NCBI RefSeq assembly: GCF_900187065.1 | Contig: NZ_LT906483.1 | Location: forward strand, 2,356,001 to 2,420,000 | Length of the DNA: 64,000 bases | Direction of reading: 5' to 3' | From: Mycolicibacterium thermoresistibile | GTDB lineage: Bacteria; Actinomycetota; Actinomycetes; Mycobacteriales; Mycobacteriaceae | The notes under the pieces: generated by a model | The model's database searches: none | What the model saw: the letters and a program-made list of their open reading frames with translations, nothing else | Told to the model about the DNA's origin: nothing | Translations under genes and position numbers: made by a program | In this document: positions 34,065 through 43,851 of the stretch, piece after piece | Layout of the letters: each line of letters starts with the position of its first letter | Position numbering within the stretch: the first letter of the stretch is position 1

Positions 34065-34173
34065 CGCACCAACGTATCCGACGTCACACCACAATGGTGG
34101 ATGCGGTGGCGGCCACCCGCCGCGCGGCCGCCGTCACCCAGCGCATCACCCGGGATGCGCACCGTGCGCGCAG

Positions 34174-34179
34174 TAGCCT
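34174..34179 (+). promoter_or_regulatory. -10 box TAGCCT, probable leaderless start
   Basis: TAGCCT ends 8 nt before the ATG at 34188 of the carboxylesterase gene. Confidence 0.4.
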
Positions 34180-34187
34180 GGAAACCG

Positions 34188-35801
34188 ATGCCGTCCACGA
34201 CACCGCCCGACGACCGGACGCCCGATGACGCCCCCACCCGGCCGGCGCCCGCCCACAGCGCCGTCGGATCGCCGGTGGTCGACACCGTCCACGGCCCGGT
34301 CCGCGGCCGCGACGACGGGGTGGTCAAGGTGTGGCGGGGAATCCGCTACGCCGCCGCACCGGTCGGCGGGTTGCGGTGGCGCGCCCCAGAACCGCCGCAA
34401 CCCTGGCGCGAACCGATGGACGCCATCCGGGTGGGGCCGGCCTGTCCGCAACCGGCCGACCCCCGCATCCCGCTGGACCTCGGCGCCGCGATCGGGGAGG
34501 ACTGCCTGAACCTCAACGTGTGGGCGTCCTCGGACACCGAACCGGGGGACCGCAAACCGGTGCTGGTGTGGGTGCACGGCGGCGCCTACGTCATCGGCGC
34601 CGCGAGTCAGCCCCTCTACCACGGCCGGGAGCTGGTCCGGCGCGGCGACGTCGTGCTGGTCACCCTCAACTACCGGCTCGGCGCATTCGGTTTCCTGGAA
34701 CTCACCGCGCTGAGCAGCGGCCGGCGCCGCTTCGACACCAACGTCGGCCTGCGCGATGTGCTGTTCGCGCTGGCCTGGGTGCGTGACAACATCGCCGCGT
34801 TCGGGGGCGACCCGGATCGCGTCACGCTGTTCGGCGAGTCCGCCGGCGGTGGGATCGTGACCACGCTGCTGGGCAGTCCGGCCGCGGCCGGACTGTTCCA
34901 CCGTGCGATCGCCCAGAGCTCCCCGGCCACGTCCTGCTACGGAACCGAGCGCGCGATCGACGTGGCCGAACAGTTCCTCGGCCACCTCGGTCTGTCCCCC
35001 CGCGACGTCGACCGGTTGCCCGACGTCCCGGTGGCCGCGATCGTCGAGGTGTCCAAGCACGTGTTCGACGACGTCCCGGCCCGCCGGCCGGGAACCCTGG
35101 CGTTCGCCCCGATCGTCGACGGCGACATCGTGCCGGACTATCCGGTGGCGCTGGCCCGGGCGGGACGGACGCTGCCGGTGCCGCTGGTCATCGGCACCAA
35201 CAAGGATGAGGCGTCGCTGTTCAGGTGGATGAAATCGCCGTTGCTGCCGATCACCCCGGACGCCATCAAGAAGATGTTCGCCGACATCGCCGCCGAACAA
35301 CCCGGGCTGCGGCTGCCCACCGAAACCCAGATCAGCGCCGCCTACCGGCGGCAGCGGGGCAAACGCCTCGGCGTCGGGGTGGCCAGCGACATCGGGTTCC
35401 GGATGCCGTCGGTGTGGTTCGCCGAAGGCCACACCGCGGTGGCCCCCACCTACCTGTACCGGTTCGACTGGTCGACGCCGACGCTTCGGCTATTACGTCT
35501 CGGCGCCGCGCACGCGACCGAACTGCCGTACGTGTTCGGTAACCTCGACACACCGAAGGATCCGACGTTCACCCTGGGCGGTCGCCGCACCGGCCGTCAG
35601 GTGTCCCAACGGATCCGCACCCGCTGGATCAACTTCGCCGTCCACGGGCGACCCGACGGTCCGCCCGGGGAGCCGCGCTGGCACGCCTACGACCGCGCCG
35701 AACGCCCGTGTCTGCTCATCGACCGGCGTGACCGGGTCGTCCGCGACGTCGACGAGCCGATCCGGCTGACCTGGGGCAGCGAGGTACTCAGCTTCCGCTG
35801 A
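34188..35801 (+). CDS. Type B carboxylesterase
   Basis: A 537-residue alpha/beta hydrolase. It has oxyanion motif VHGGAYVIGAA, nucleophile Ser in TLFGESAGGGIV, the acid residue in TNKDEASLF and the His in GAAHATELPYVFGN. EDCLNLNVWA is the second family signature. There is no signal peptide; the N-terminal 25 residues are Pro/Asp-rich. It hydrolyses esters or acts on xenobiotic/lipid substrates in the cytoplasm; the substrate is unknown. The start is supported by a TAGCCT box 8 nt upstream. Confidence 0.88.
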   Translation: MPSTTPPDDRTPDDAPTRPAPAHSAVGSPVVDTVHGPVRGRDDGVVKVWRGIRYAAAPVGGLRWRAPEPPQPWREPMDAIRVGPACPQPADPRIPLDLGAAIGEDCLNLNVWASSDTEPGDRKPVLVWVHGGAYVIGAASQPLYHGRELVRRGDVVLVTLNYRLGAFGFLELTALSSGRRRFDTNVGLRDVLFALAWVRDNIAAFGGDPDRVTLFGESAGGGIVTTLLGSPAAAGLFHRAIAQSSPATSCYGTERAIDVAEQFLGHLGLSPRDVDRLPDVPVAAIVEVSKHVFDDVPARRPGTLAFAPIVDGDIVPDYPVALARAGRTLPVPLVIGTNKDEASLFRWMKSPLLPITPDAIKKMFADIAAEQPGLRLPTETQISAAYRRQRGKRLGVGVASDIGFRMPSVWFAEGHTAVAPTYLYRFDWSTPTLRLLRLGAAHATELPYVFGNLDTPKDPTFTLGGRRTGRQVSQRIRTRWINFAVHGRPDGPPGEPRWHAYDRAERPCLLIDRRDRVVRDVDEPIRLTWGSEVLSFR

Positions 35802-35841
35802 GCAGGTGGTACGTTCGGGTACCAAAGCCCGTTCGGGCGGG

Positions 35842-35847
35842 CTAGAC
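35842..35847 (+). promoter_or_regulatory. -10 box TAGACT upstream of the sterol desaturase gene
   Basis: TAGACT matches TANNNT and lies 19 nt before GTG 35867, giving a leader of about 12 nt with CGGAGG (35854-35859). Confidence 0.4.
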
Positions 35848-35866
35848 TCGCCTCGGAGGTTGTGCC

Positions 35867-36814
35867 GTGGATCAGGTCGTCGTGCCTTTCCTGGATGTGC
35901 TGCCCGCACCGATGCGCGATCCGGTGCTGTTCGCCATTCCGTTCTTCCTGCTGCTGTTGGCCCTGGAGTGGACAGCGGCACGCCGGCTCGCCCACGTCGA
36001 GGCCGGCGAGGGATGGGAGGAGGGTGATCGGCGTCCGCCGCCGGGCGCGTTCCACACCCCCGACGCACGCGCCAGCATCTCGATGGGGCTGGTGTCGATC
36101 GCCACGATGGGGGCGTGGAAGTTTTTGGCGCTGCTCGGATACGTGGCCATCTACGCGTATCTGGCCCCGTGGCACCTGCCCGCCGACCGGTGGTACACGT
36201 GGGTGATCGCGCTGGTCGGGGTGGATCTGCTGTTCTACGTCTATCACCGGATGGCGCACCGGGTGCAGGTGGTGTGGGCCACCCACCAGGCGCACCACTC
36301 CAGCGAGTACTTCAACCTCGCGACCGCGCTGCGGCAGAAGTGGAACAACAGCGGTGAAGTGCTGCTGTGGATTCCGCTGCCGCTGCTGGGTGTGCCGCCG
36401 TGGCTGGTCTTCTTCAGCTTCTCGATCAGCCTGATCTACCAGTTCTGGATCCACACCGAACGGATCGGCAAGCTGCCGGCGCCGATCGAGTTCGTGTTCA
36501 ACACCCCGTCGCACCACCGGGTGCACCACGGGATGGACCCGGAGTACCTGGACAAGAACTACGGCGGCATCCTCATCATCTGGGACCGGCTGTTCGGCAC
36601 CTTCTGCGAGGAGAAGTTCCGCCCTCGCTACGGGTTGACCAAACCGGTCGACACCTACAACATCTGGCGCCTGCAGACTCACGAGTACCTGGCCATCGCC
36701 CGGGATGTGGCGAAAGCCCGCAACTGGCGCGAGCGGTTGGGCTACATCTTCGGTCCACCCGGATGGCAGCCCGCCCCGGCGGGCGCACCCACGCCCGCTC
36801 CGGCCCGCGACTGA
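35867..36814 (+). CDS. Sterol desaturase family membrane hydroxylase (Rv1814-like)
   Basis: A 315-residue membrane protein from GTG 35867. It carries the three His boxes of the fatty acid hydroxylase/sterol desaturase superfamily: YHRMAHR, THQAHHSS and HHRVHHGMD, which bind a diiron centre. Four or more hydrophobic segments surround them. M. tuberculosis Rv1814 is called erg3, but the substrate in mycobacteria is unproven. It begins the block that matches Rv1814-Rv1842c; the next gene matches Rv1815. Confidence 0.85.
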   Translation: MDQVVVPFLDVLPAPMRDPVLFAIPFFLLLLALEWTAARRLAHVEAGEGWEEGDRRPPPGAFHTPDARASISMGLVSIATMGAWKFLALLGYVAIYAYLAPWHLPADRWYTWVIALVGVDLLFYVYHRMAHRVQVVWATHQAHHSSEYFNLATALRQKWNNSGEVLLWIPLPLLGVPPWLVFFSFSISLIYQFWIHTERIGKLPAPIEFVFNTPSHHRVHHGMDPEYLDKNYGGILIIWDRLFGTFCEEKFRPRYGLTKPVDTYNIWRLQTHEYLAIARDVAKARNWRERLGYIFGPPGWQPAPAGAPTPAPARD

Positions 36815-36978
36815 ACCCGTCCGCGACCGGCTGCCCGACCGCGTCGCGGTTTGTCCGCCCACCCACCGGGGTAGTGGGAGTAACGAAACGGTCAAGGGGT
36901 CCGAAATACCGGTCGTCCACTCACTGGTGTTCCCGGGGCGCGTGTCACGTGACGCCCGGCGCGGATTAGGAGGCCACG

Positions 36979-37668
36979 GTGCGGTCACGTCGGATGCGTC
37001 TTCTCGGGATGGTCCTCGCACCGCTGGCCGCGCTCACCCTCGCCTCGGCGCCCGCCCACAGCAGCCCGGGTGTGGTGGTGCATCCCGGCATGGAGATCCA
37101 CCAGGACACCAACTCCTGCACCCTGGGCTTCATCGACGCGGTGCGCCGGATCGCCTACACCGCGGGGCACTGCCGCGGCAGCGGCACGGTGACCGACCGC
37201 GCCGGCCGGTTCATCGGCACCCAACTGATGTTCCGCGACAACACCCCGAACGGCTCCACCGTCGCCACCGATCACCAGATCGCCGACTGGCAGACCATTC
37301 AGCTCGCCGGTGACGTCGTGATGAACAACGTGCTGCCCACCGGGCGGGTGCTGGTCGAGGATCCGACCGTGGTGCCCCAGCCCGGTCAGCCGGTCTGCCA
37401 CTTCGGCGTCGTCACCGGGGAGAGCTGCGGCAGGATCGCGGCGGTCAACAACGGCTGGTTCACCATGGGCGACGGCGTCGTCAGCCAGAAGGGCGACTCG
37501 GGCGGCCCGGTCTACACCGTCAACGAGGCCGGTCAGGCGGTGATCATCGGCATGTTCAACAGCACCTGGGGTCAGTTCCCGGCCGCGGTGTCCTGGCAGT
37601 CGACCACCGCGCAGATCAACGACGAGATCATCAAGGCGACCGCCGGGACCCCGGCCGCGGCGGCCTGA
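36979..37668 (+). CDS. Secreted S1-family serine protease-like protein (Rv1815-like)
   Basis: A 229-residue protein from GTG 36979 behind AGGAGG. A signal peptide (MRSRRMRLLGMVLAPLAALTLASAPAHS) is followed by a chymotrypsin fold with His in AYTAGHCRG, Asp in HQIADWQTI and Ser in KGDSGGPVY. Cys pairs are present near both. This order is that of a secreted protease. The four final Ala codons and the stop belong to a 27-bp tandem repeat that continues downstream. Confidence 0.85.
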   Translation: MRSRRMRLLGMVLAPLAALTLASAPAHSSPGVVVHPGMEIHQDTNSCTLGFIDAVRRIAYTAGHCRGSGTVTDRAGRFIGTQLMFRDNTPNGSTVATDHQIADWQTIQLAGDVVMNNVLPTGRVLVEDPTVVPQPGQPVCHFGVVTGESCGRIAAVNNGWFTMGDGVVSQKGDSGGPVYTVNEAGQAVIIGMFNSTWGQFPAAVSWQSTTAQINDEIIKATAGTPAAAA

Positions 37669-37757
37669 GCCGAACCTACTGCCGCGGCGGCCTGAGCCGA
37701 ACCTACTGCCGCGGCGGCCTGAGCCGAACCTACGGCCGCGGCGGCCTGAGCCGGACC
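37654..37757 (+). repeat. 27-bp tandem repeat spanning the protease stop codon
   Basis: The unit GCCGCGGCGGCC-TGA-GCCGAACCTACT occurs at 37654-37680, 37681-37707, 37708-37734 and partly at 37735-37757. Unit 1 encodes the last codons and the TGA of the protease. As 27 is a multiple of three, each unit repeats an in-frame TGA. See the finding on stop-codon repeats. Confidence 0.85.
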
Positions 37758-37772
37758 CCGGCCGAGATGAAT

Positions 37773-37786
37773 TAGAACACGTTCTA
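37773..37786. promoter_or_regulatory. KstR-type operator upstream of the flavoprotein gene
   Basis: TAGAAC-AC-GTTCTA fits the mycobacterial KstR consensus TNNAACNNGTTNNA, with perfect 6-bp arms. It lies 88 bp before GTG 37874. KstR represses cholesterol-catabolism genes. Confidence 0.6.
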
Positions 37787-37873
37787 GCCATCGTCGGGCG
37801 GCGGGGATATCCTCATGGCGACATTTTCGGACAGTTGTCCAGTTCGTTGGACGCGCGTCGAACAGGAGCCGCT

Positions 37874-39325
37874 GTGAGCACTGAGATTCCGCACACCGTC
37901 AACGCCGCGGACGTGACGGAGTGGTCGGACGAGTTCGATGTCGTGGTCGTCGGTTTCGGCATCGCCGGCGGCTGCGCCGCGGTCAGTGCGGCCGAAGCCG
38001 GGGCCAGGGTCCTGGTGCTCGAACGCGCCGCGGTGGCCGGCGGCACCACCGCGATGGCGGGCGGCCACTTCTACCTCGGCGGGGGCACCCCGGTGCAGCA
38101 GGCCACCGGTCATCCGGACACCCCCGACGAGATGTACAAGTACCTCGTCGCGGTGTCCCGGGAACCCGAACACGACAAGATCCGCGCCTACTGTGACGGC
38201 AGTGTCGAGCACTTCACCTGGCTGGAGAATCTCGGCTTCGAATTCGAACGCAGCTTCTACCCGGAGAAGGCCGTCATCAACCCGGGCACCGAAGGGCTGA
38301 TGTACACCGGCAACGAAGAGGTGTGGCCGTTCAACGAACTGGCCGTCCCGGCGCCGCGCGGGCACAAGGTGCCGGTGCCCGGCGACACCGAGGGCGCCAA
38401 GATGGTCATCGACCTGCTGGTGAAACGGGCCGGCGACCTCGGCGTGCAGATCCGCTACGAGACCGGCGCCACCAACCTCGTCGTCGACGGCGACCGGGTG
38501 GTGGGGGTGGCCTGGAAACGGTTCTCCGACACCGGCCACATCAGGGCCGGCGCGGTGATCATCGCGGCCGGCGGCTTCGTCATGAACCCCGAGATGGTCG
38601 CCACCTACACCCCCGAGCTGGCCGAGAAGCCGTTCGTCCTGGGCAACACCTACGACGACGGGCTCGGCATCCGGTTGGGCCAATCCGTCGGCGGCGCCAC
38701 CAAACACATGGACCAGTCGTTCATCACCGCGGCGATCTACCCGCCGGCCACCCTGCTGACCGGGATCGTCGTCAACAAGCTGGGCCGGCGGTTCGTCGCC
38801 GAGGACTCCTACCACGCCCGCACCTCGGGCTTCGTGATGGACCAGCCGGACCGGGTGGCGTACCTGATCGTCGACGAGGCTCACATGGAGCCGCCGCGCT
38901 ATCCGCTCACCCCGCTGATCGACGGCTGGGAGACCGTCGAGGAGATGGAGGCCGCACTCGGTATCCCGGAGGGCAACCTGGTGGCGACGCTGAACCGGTA
39001 CAACGAGTTCGCCGCCAAGGGTGAGGACCCCGACTTCCACAAATCGCCGAAATACCTTGCCCCGCAGGACAAGGGCCCGTGGGGAGCGTTCGACCTCTCA
39101 CTCGGCAAGGCGATGTACGCCGGGTTCACCATGGGCGGGCTGTCCACCACGATCGACGGGCAGGTTCGGCGCGCGGACGACAGCGTGATCGACGGGCTGT
39201 ACGCCGCGGGCGCGTGCGCGTCGAACATCGCCCAGGACTGCAAGGGCTACTCCACCGGTACCCAGCTCGGCGAGGGGTCGTTCTTCGGCCGGCGCGCGGG
39301 CGCCCACGCCGCCCGCCGCCGCTGA
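37874..39325 (+). CDS. FAD-dependent fumarate reductase/3-ketosteroid dehydrogenase-type flavoprotein (Rv1817-like)
   Basis: A 483-residue flavoprotein from GTG 37874 behind CAGGAG. The N-terminal motif VVVVGFGIAGGCAAVSAAEAGARVLVLER binds FAD; GGTTAMAGGHFYLGGGT and the late GLYAAGACASNIAQDCKGYSTGTQLGEG are typical of the succinate dehydrogenase/ketosteroid dehydrogenase family. It probably oxidises or reduces a steroid-like substrate. The KstR-like box upstream supports a sterol link. In M. tuberculosis a TetR gene (Rv1816) precedes its counterpart; none is present here. Confidence 0.82.
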   Translation: MSTEIPHTVNAADVTEWSDEFDVVVVGFGIAGGCAAVSAAEAGARVLVLERAAVAGGTTAMAGGHFYLGGGTPVQQATGHPDTPDEMYKYLVAVSREPEHDKIRAYCDGSVEHFTWLENLGFEFERSFYPEKAVINPGTEGLMYTGNEEVWPFNELAVPAPRGHKVPVPGDTEGAKMVIDLLVKRAGDLGVQIRYETGATNLVVDGDRVVGVAWKRFSDTGHIRAGAVIIAAGGFVMNPEMVATYTPELAEKPFVLGNTYDDGLGIRLGQSVGGATKHMDQSFITAAIYPPATLLTGIVVNKLGRRFVAEDSYHARTSGFVMDQPDRVAYLIVDEAHMEPPRYPLTPLIDGWETVEEMEAALGIPEGNLVATLNRYNEFAAKGEDPDFHKSPKYLAPQDKGPWGAFDLSLGKAMYAGFTMGGLSTTIDGQVRRADDSVIDGLYAAGACASNIAQDCKGYSTGTQLGEGSFFGRRAGAHAARRR

Positions 39326-39355
39326 CCGCCCCGCCCGCCGAAACCGGCCGGCCCG

Positions 39356-39409
39356 CTCACGGGGCCGGACTCACGGGGCCGGACTCACGGGGCCGGACTC
39401 ACGGGGTTG
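39356..39409. repeat. 14-bp tandem repeat spanning the bacA stop codon
   Basis: The unit CTCACGGGGCCGGA occurs at 39356-39369, 39370-39383 and 39384-39397, with a diverged fourth copy at 39398-39409. The minus-strand bacA stop (39399-39401) lies in the fourth copy. Confidence 0.8.
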
Positions 39410-41315
39410 GTGAGGCCACCTCGCCGAGACGCCACTGACCGTCGCCGAGCAACTCCAGGTGCCGGTGGTGATGCTGCTCGACGGTGGGCCGATGGCTGAC
39501 ACTGACCAGGATGGTGTCCGGCAGCCGGTCGCGCAGCAGCTCGTACATCTGGAACTCCAGACCCTCGTCCAGCGCCGAGGTGGCCTCGTCCAGGAACACC
39601 ACCTGCGGACGGTTCAGCAGCACCCGCGCGAACGCCACCCGCTGCTGTTCGCCGGGCGAGAGCACCTTGGCCCAGTCCTGCAGCTCGTCGAGCCGGTGCA
39701 CCAGATGCCCCAGCGACACGTCGTGCAGGGCGCGTTGCAGCTCGGCATCGGGAATCTGTCCGGACTCCGCCGGATACGACACCACCGTGCGCAGATCGCC
39801 CAACGGCACATAGGGCAGCTGGGACAGGAACATGGTGTCGCGGTCGGCGGGGCGGCGCAGCGTCCCGGTCGCATACGGCCACAGCTGCGCCAGGCTGCGC
39901 AGCAACGTCGTCTTCCCGGCCCCGGACCGGCCGGTGATGACCAGGGATTCGCCGCGCTCCAGCCGCAGATTCAACGGTTCGATGAGTTGGCGGCCGGTCG
40001 GCGTGCGGACCTCGACATCGGACAACTCCACCGACCCGTCGGTGCTGGCAGCGGTCTCCAACGCGCCCATCGCGCGGGCGGCCTCGTTGGCCTCGACCAG
40101 ACCGTGCAACCGGATGATCGCCGCGCGGTAGCTGGCGAAGTTGTCGTAGGCGTTGCGGAAGAACGACAGCCCGTTCTGGATCTCCCCGAACGCCGAGGCC
40201 GACTGCATGACCGCGCCGAGCGCGATCTCACCGTTGAACAGCCGCGGCGCCTGCACCACGATCGGCAGCGGGTTGATCGCCTGGCTCATGGTCAGGTTCC
40301 ACCCGGTGAAACCGATGGTGCGGGCCACCCAGCGGCGGTAGTTGAGGATCGTGGCGTTGAACCGCCGGTCCAGTTCCACCTTCTCGGCGCGTTCGCCGCG
40401 GTAGAACCCGACCGCCTCGGCGGCGTCGCGCAGCCGCACCAGGGCGTACCGGAACGCGGCGTTGAACGCCTCGTTGCGGAAACTCAACCGGATCAGCGGC
40501 CGGCCGATCCAGAACGCCACCACGGTGGCGAAGATGACGAAGGCGATCGCGATCCAGAACAGGGCCCGGGGGATGGTCAGATCGATCAGCGGCACGGAGA
40601 GCGGACCGGACAGGTTCCACAGGATCGCCGCGAAGGACACCACCGACACCACCGACTCCACCGCCCCGAACAACAGCACCGTCCCAGTGCCGTAGGACGG
40701 GACGTTCGGGGTGGTGCCGTAGCCGGTGGTGAAGATGTCGATGTCGGTCTGGATCCGCTGGTCCGGGTTGTCGATGGTGCGGTCGATGAACCGGGCGCGG
40801 TAGTAGGCGTGGTTGTCCAGCCAGTCGGTGGTGAGGCGGTCGGTCAGCCACACCCGCCACCGGATGATGAACCGCTGCATCAGGTAGATGTCCAGCATCG
40901 TGCGCGCCACGTGCACGGTGGCGAGCACCACGAAGACCCAGATCGCGAACCAGAAACCGCTCACCCCGGAGTCTCGGACCGCCTCGTCGCCGCTCGCGGC
41001 GCCCTGGAAGGCCGACTGCAGCGCCGAGTACAGGTCGTTGCTGTAGTAGCTGAGCAGCACGTTGAGCCGCACCGACGCCACCACCGACAGCAGCAGCACC
41101 GCGAACAGGCCCCACACCGGCAGGCTGTCCCGCCCGACGAAGTAGCCGCCGGTGATCCGCCAGAACTGCCGCCCCCACACCGTGAACAGGCCCAGCAGCA
41201 CACAGATCAGCAACACCCCGGCCGCGCTGATCGTCCACGTCAGGGCGATGAACTTCAGCGATTCCCACCACTCGCCGGCCCAGTCGATGGACGGGCTGAA
41301 CGGTTCCAGTTCCAC
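39399..41315 (-). CDS. bacA: BacA/SbmA-type ABC importer with fused ATPase (Rv1819c-like)
   Basis: A 638-residue protein, matching the length of Rv1819c. GTG 41315 gives [22 protein letters not shown]; the frame is open far upstream only because it is antisense to secA2. About six membrane segments lie in residues 20-330; the ATPase follows with Walker [12 protein letters not shown], signature [13 protein letters not shown], Walker [14 protein letters not shown] and SVSHRP. Rv1819c imports cobalamin and hydrophilic peptides. A 20-bp palindrome lies just upstream. The 3' end carries a 14-bp tandem repeat. Confidence 0.88.
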   Translation of the reverse strand: MELEPFSPSIDWAGEWWESLKFIALTWTISAAGVLLICVLLGLFTVWGRQFWRITGGYFVGRDSLPVWGLFAVLLLSVVASVRLNVLLSYYSNDLYSALQSAFQGAASGDEAVRDSGVSGFWFAIWVFVVLATVHVARTMLDIYLMQRFIIRWRVWLTDRLTTDWLDNHAYYRARFIDRTIDNPDQRIQTDIDIFTTGYGTTPNVPSYGTGTVLLFGAVESVVSVVSFAAILWNLSGPLSVPLIDLTIPRALFWIAIAFVIFATVVAFWIGRPLIRLSFRNEAFNAAFRYALVRLRDAAEAVGFYRGERAEKVELDRRFNATILNYRRWVARTIGFTGWNLTMSQAINPLPIVVQAPRLFNGEIALGAVMQSASAFGEIQNGLSFFRNAYDNFASYRAAIIRLHGLVEANEAARAMGALETAASTDGSVELSDVEVRTPTGRQLIEPLNLRLERGESLVITGRSGAGKTTLLRSLAQLWPYATGTLRRPADRDTMFLSQLPYVPLGDLRTVVSYPAESGQIPDAELQRALHDVSLGHLVHRLDELQDWAKVLSPGEQQRVAFARVLLNRPQVVFLDEATSALDEGLEFQMYELLRDRLPDTILVSVSHRPTVEQHHHRHLELLGDGQWRLGEVASPTP

Positions 41316-41333
41316 AGCACTCCCGGGCACTCG

Positions 41334-41353
41334 GTCGGGCGACGTCGCCCGAC
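41334..41353. promoter_or_regulatory. Perfect 20-bp palindrome upstream of bacA
   Basis: GTCGGGCGACGTCGCCCGAC is its own reverse complement. It begins 19 bp before the bacA start codon, in the region between bacA and secA2. It may be an operator or an RNA hairpin in the bacA leader. Confidence 0.5.
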
Positions 41354-41483
41354 GTCGCGGCTGCGAAAATACCGCATCCACCGGCCGGCGACCGGGCGGC
41401 GCAGCAGCACAGGCGAACCCCGCGTGTCGAGGGCGTGTCGAGGCGGGACGCCCGCATTCGCCGGACCGGGACGGGTCTCCGCG

Positions 41484-41489
41484 TACCGT
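41484..41489 (+). promoter_or_regulatory. -10 box TACCGT, probable leaderless secA2 start
   Basis: TACCGT ends 6 nt before GTG 41496. An ATG at 41494 is out of frame, and the -10 spacing supports the GTG as start. Confidence 0.45.
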
Positions 41490-41495
41490 ATTGAT

Positions 41496-43841
41496 GTGGC
41501 GAAAACCAAGACCCGTACCCCAGGTCGTGTCAGTAACCGGTTCTGGAAGCTGCTCGGCGCCAGCACCGACCGGGAACTCAACCGGTCCATGGGCCAGGTG
41601 CGAGCCTCCGAGAAGTTCGACGAGAAGGCCGCCGCGCTGGACGCCGACCAGCTGAAGAAGGCCGTCGAACTCCTGGAGCTGGAGGATCTGGCCAACGCGG
41701 CCGACATCCCGCAGTTCCTGGCGATCGCCCGGGTGGCCGCCGAACGGACCAGCAAGATGCGGCCGTTCGACGTCCAGCTGCTGGCCGCGCTGCGGATGCT
41801 GGCCGGCGACGTGGTCGAGATGGCCACCGGTGAGGGCAAGACGCTGGCCGGAGCGATCGCCGCCGCCGGCTACGCGATCGCCGGTCGCAGCGTGCACGTC
41901 ATCACCATCAACGACTACCTGGCGCGCCGCGACGCCGAGTGGATGGGTTCGCTGCTGGAGGCGATGGGCCTGACCGTCGGGTGGATCACCGCCGACTCCA
42001 CCGCCGATGAACGCCGCGCCGCCTACCAGTGCGACATCACCTACGCGTCGGTCAACGAGATCGGCTTCGACGTGCTGCGCGATCAGCTGGTCACCGACGT
42101 CGCGGATCTGGTGTCGCCGAACCCCGACGTGGCGCTCATCGACGAGGCCGACTCGGTGCTGGTGGACGAGGCACTGGTGCCGCTGGTGCTGGCCGGGACC
42201 AGCCACCGGGAACAACCCCGGCTGGAGATCGTCCGGCTGGTCGGGGAGCTCACGCCCGGCGTCGACTACGACACCGACGCCGACAACCGCAACGTGCACC
42301 TCACCGAGGCCGGCGCCCAGAAGATGGAGGCCGCGCTCGGCGGCATCGACCTGTACTCCGAGGAACACGTCGCGACCACGCTGACCGAGATCAACGTCGC
42401 CCTGCACGCCCATGTGCTGCTGCAACGCGATGTGCACTACATCGTCCGGGACGGCGCGGTGCATCTGATCAACTCCTCGCGCGGCCGGATAGCCCAGCTG
42501 CAGCGCTGGCCGGACGGGCTGCAGGCCGCGGTGGAGGCCAAGGAGGGCATCGAGACCACCGAGACCGGCGAGGTGCTCGACACCATCACGGTGCAGGCGT
42601 TGATCAACCGCTATCCGACGGTGTGCGGGATGACCGGCACCGCGCTCGCCGCCGGTGAGCAGCTGCGCCAGTTCTACAAGCTGGGCGTGTCCCCGATCCC
42701 GCCGAACAAGCCCAACATCCGGGTCGACGAGGAAGACCGGGTCTACATCAACACCGAGGCCAAGAACGCCGCGATCGTCGAGCATGTCGCGAAGGTGCAC
42801 GCCACCGGTCAGCCGGTGCTGGTCGGCACCCATGACGTCGCCGAATCCGAGGAGCTGCACAAGAAGCTCGTCAAGGCCGGGGTGCCCGCCGTCGTGCTCA
42901 ACGCCAAGAACGACGCCGAGGAGGCCGCGGTGATCGCCGAGGCCGGCAAGCTCGGCGCGGTCACGGTGTCCACCCAGATGGCCGGGCGCGGCACCGACAT
43001 CCGGCTCGGCGGATCCGACGCCGGCGACGATTCCGCCGCCAAGAAGGAGGTCGCCGAACTCGGCGGGCTGCACGTGGTCGGCACCGGCCGCCACCACACC
43101 GCGCGGCTGGACAACCAGCTGCGCGGCCGGGCCGGGCGGCAGGGGGACCCCGGCTCGTCGGTGTTCTTCGCCAGCTGGGACGACCCGGTGGTGGCGTCCC
43201 ACCTCGAGGACAACAAGCTGCCGCTGGACACCGACGAGGACGGCCGGATCGTCCACCCCAAGGCCACCAGCCTGCTGGACCACGCCCAGCGGATCGCCGA
43301 GGGCCGGCTGCTGGACGTGCACGCCAACACCTGGCGCTACAACCAGCTGATCGCCCAGCAGCGCGCGATCATCGTGGAGCGGCGCAACACCCTGCTGCGC
43401 ACCCCGACCGCGCGCGAGGAGCTCGCCGAACGGTCCCCCGAGCGCTACGCCGAACTCACCGAGGAACTCGGCCCGGGGGCCGAGGAGAAGCTGGAGAAGA
43501 TCTGCCGGCTGATCATGCTCTACCACCTGGACCGGGGCTGGGCCGATCACCTGGCCTTCCTGGCCGACATCCGGGAGAGCATCCACCTGCGGGCGCTGGG
43601 CCGGCAGAACCCGCTCGACGAGTTCCACCGGATGGCCGTCGACGCGTTCGCCTCGCTCGCCGCCGACGCGATCGAGGCCGCCCAGCAGACCTTCGAGACC
43701 GCCGAGTCGATCGAGGACGAGCCGGGGGTGGATCTGTCCAAGCTGGCGCGGCCGACCTCGACGTGGACGTACATGGTGCACGACAACCCGCTCGAGGACG
43801 AGACCACGTCGGCGCTGAGCCTGCCCGGGGTCTTCCGCTAG
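41496..43841 (+). CDS. secA2: Accessory Sec translocase ATPase SecA2
   Basis: A 781-residue Sec[22 protein letters not shown] is the start at GTG 41496. It has Walker [22 protein letters not shown], the [14 protein letters not shown] block, Walker [29 protein letters not shown], and [14 protein letters not shown]. It ends soon after the helical domain and lacks the Cys-rich C-terminal tail of many SecA proteins, as expected for SecA2. Mycobacterial SecA2 exports a small set of proteins important for envelope and virulence. ilvG (Rv1820), which sits between bacA and secA2 in M. tuberculosis, is absent here. Confidence 0.93.
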   Translation: MAKTKTRTPGRVSNRFWKLLGASTDRELNRSMGQVRASEKFDEKAAALDADQLKKAVELLELEDLANAADIPQFLAIARVAAERTSKMRPFDVQLLAALRMLAGDVVEMATGEGKTLAGAIAAAGYAIAGRSVHVITINDYLARRDAEWMGSLLEAMGLTVGWITADSTADERRAAYQCDITYASVNEIGFDVLRDQLVTDVADLVSPNPDVALIDEADSVLVDEALVPLVLAGTSHREQPRLEIVRLVGELTPGVDYDTDADNRNVHLTEAGAQKMEAALGGIDLYSEEHVATTLTEINVALHAHVLLQRDVHYIVRDGAVHLINSSRGRIAQLQRWPDGLQAAVEAKEGIETTETGEVLDTITVQALINRYPTVCGMTGTALAAGEQLRQFYKLGVSPIPPNKPNIRVDEEDRVYINTEAKNAAIVEHVAKVHATGQPVLVGTHDVAESEELHKKLVKAGVPAVVLNAKNDAEEAAVIAEAGKLGAVTVSTQMAGRGTDIRLGGSDAGDDSAAKKEVAELGGLHVVGTGRHHTARLDNQLRGRAGRQGDPGSSVFFASWDDPVVASHLEDNKLPLDTDEDGRIVHPKATSLLDHAQRIAEGRLLDVHANTWRYNQLIAQQRAIIVERRNTLLRTPTAREELAERSPERYAELTEELGPGAEEKLEKICRLIMLYHLDRGWADHLAFLADIRESIHLRALGRQNPLDEFHRMAVDAFASLAADAIEAAQQTFETAESIEDEPGVDLSKLARPTSTWTYMVHDNPLEDETTSALSLPGVFR

Positions 43842-43845
43842 GTTT
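43840..43845 (+). promoter_or_regulatory. -10 box TAGGTT at the secA2 stop, probable leaderless pgsA2 start
   Basis: TAGGTT overlaps the secA2 stop codon and ends 6 nt before the ATG at 43852, so pgsA2 may also be transcribed on its own without a leader. Confidence 0.4.
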
Positions 43846-43851
43846 ACCGGC

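Noticed and set aside
37654..37757. Possible CRISPR array
   Set aside because: The 27-bp copies abut without spacers and one includes a gene's stop codon; it is a simple tandem repeat.
39459..41495. Upstream extension of the secA2 frame to give a 1460-residue protein
   Set aside because: It is antisense to bacA; SecA2 similarity begins at GTG 41496.
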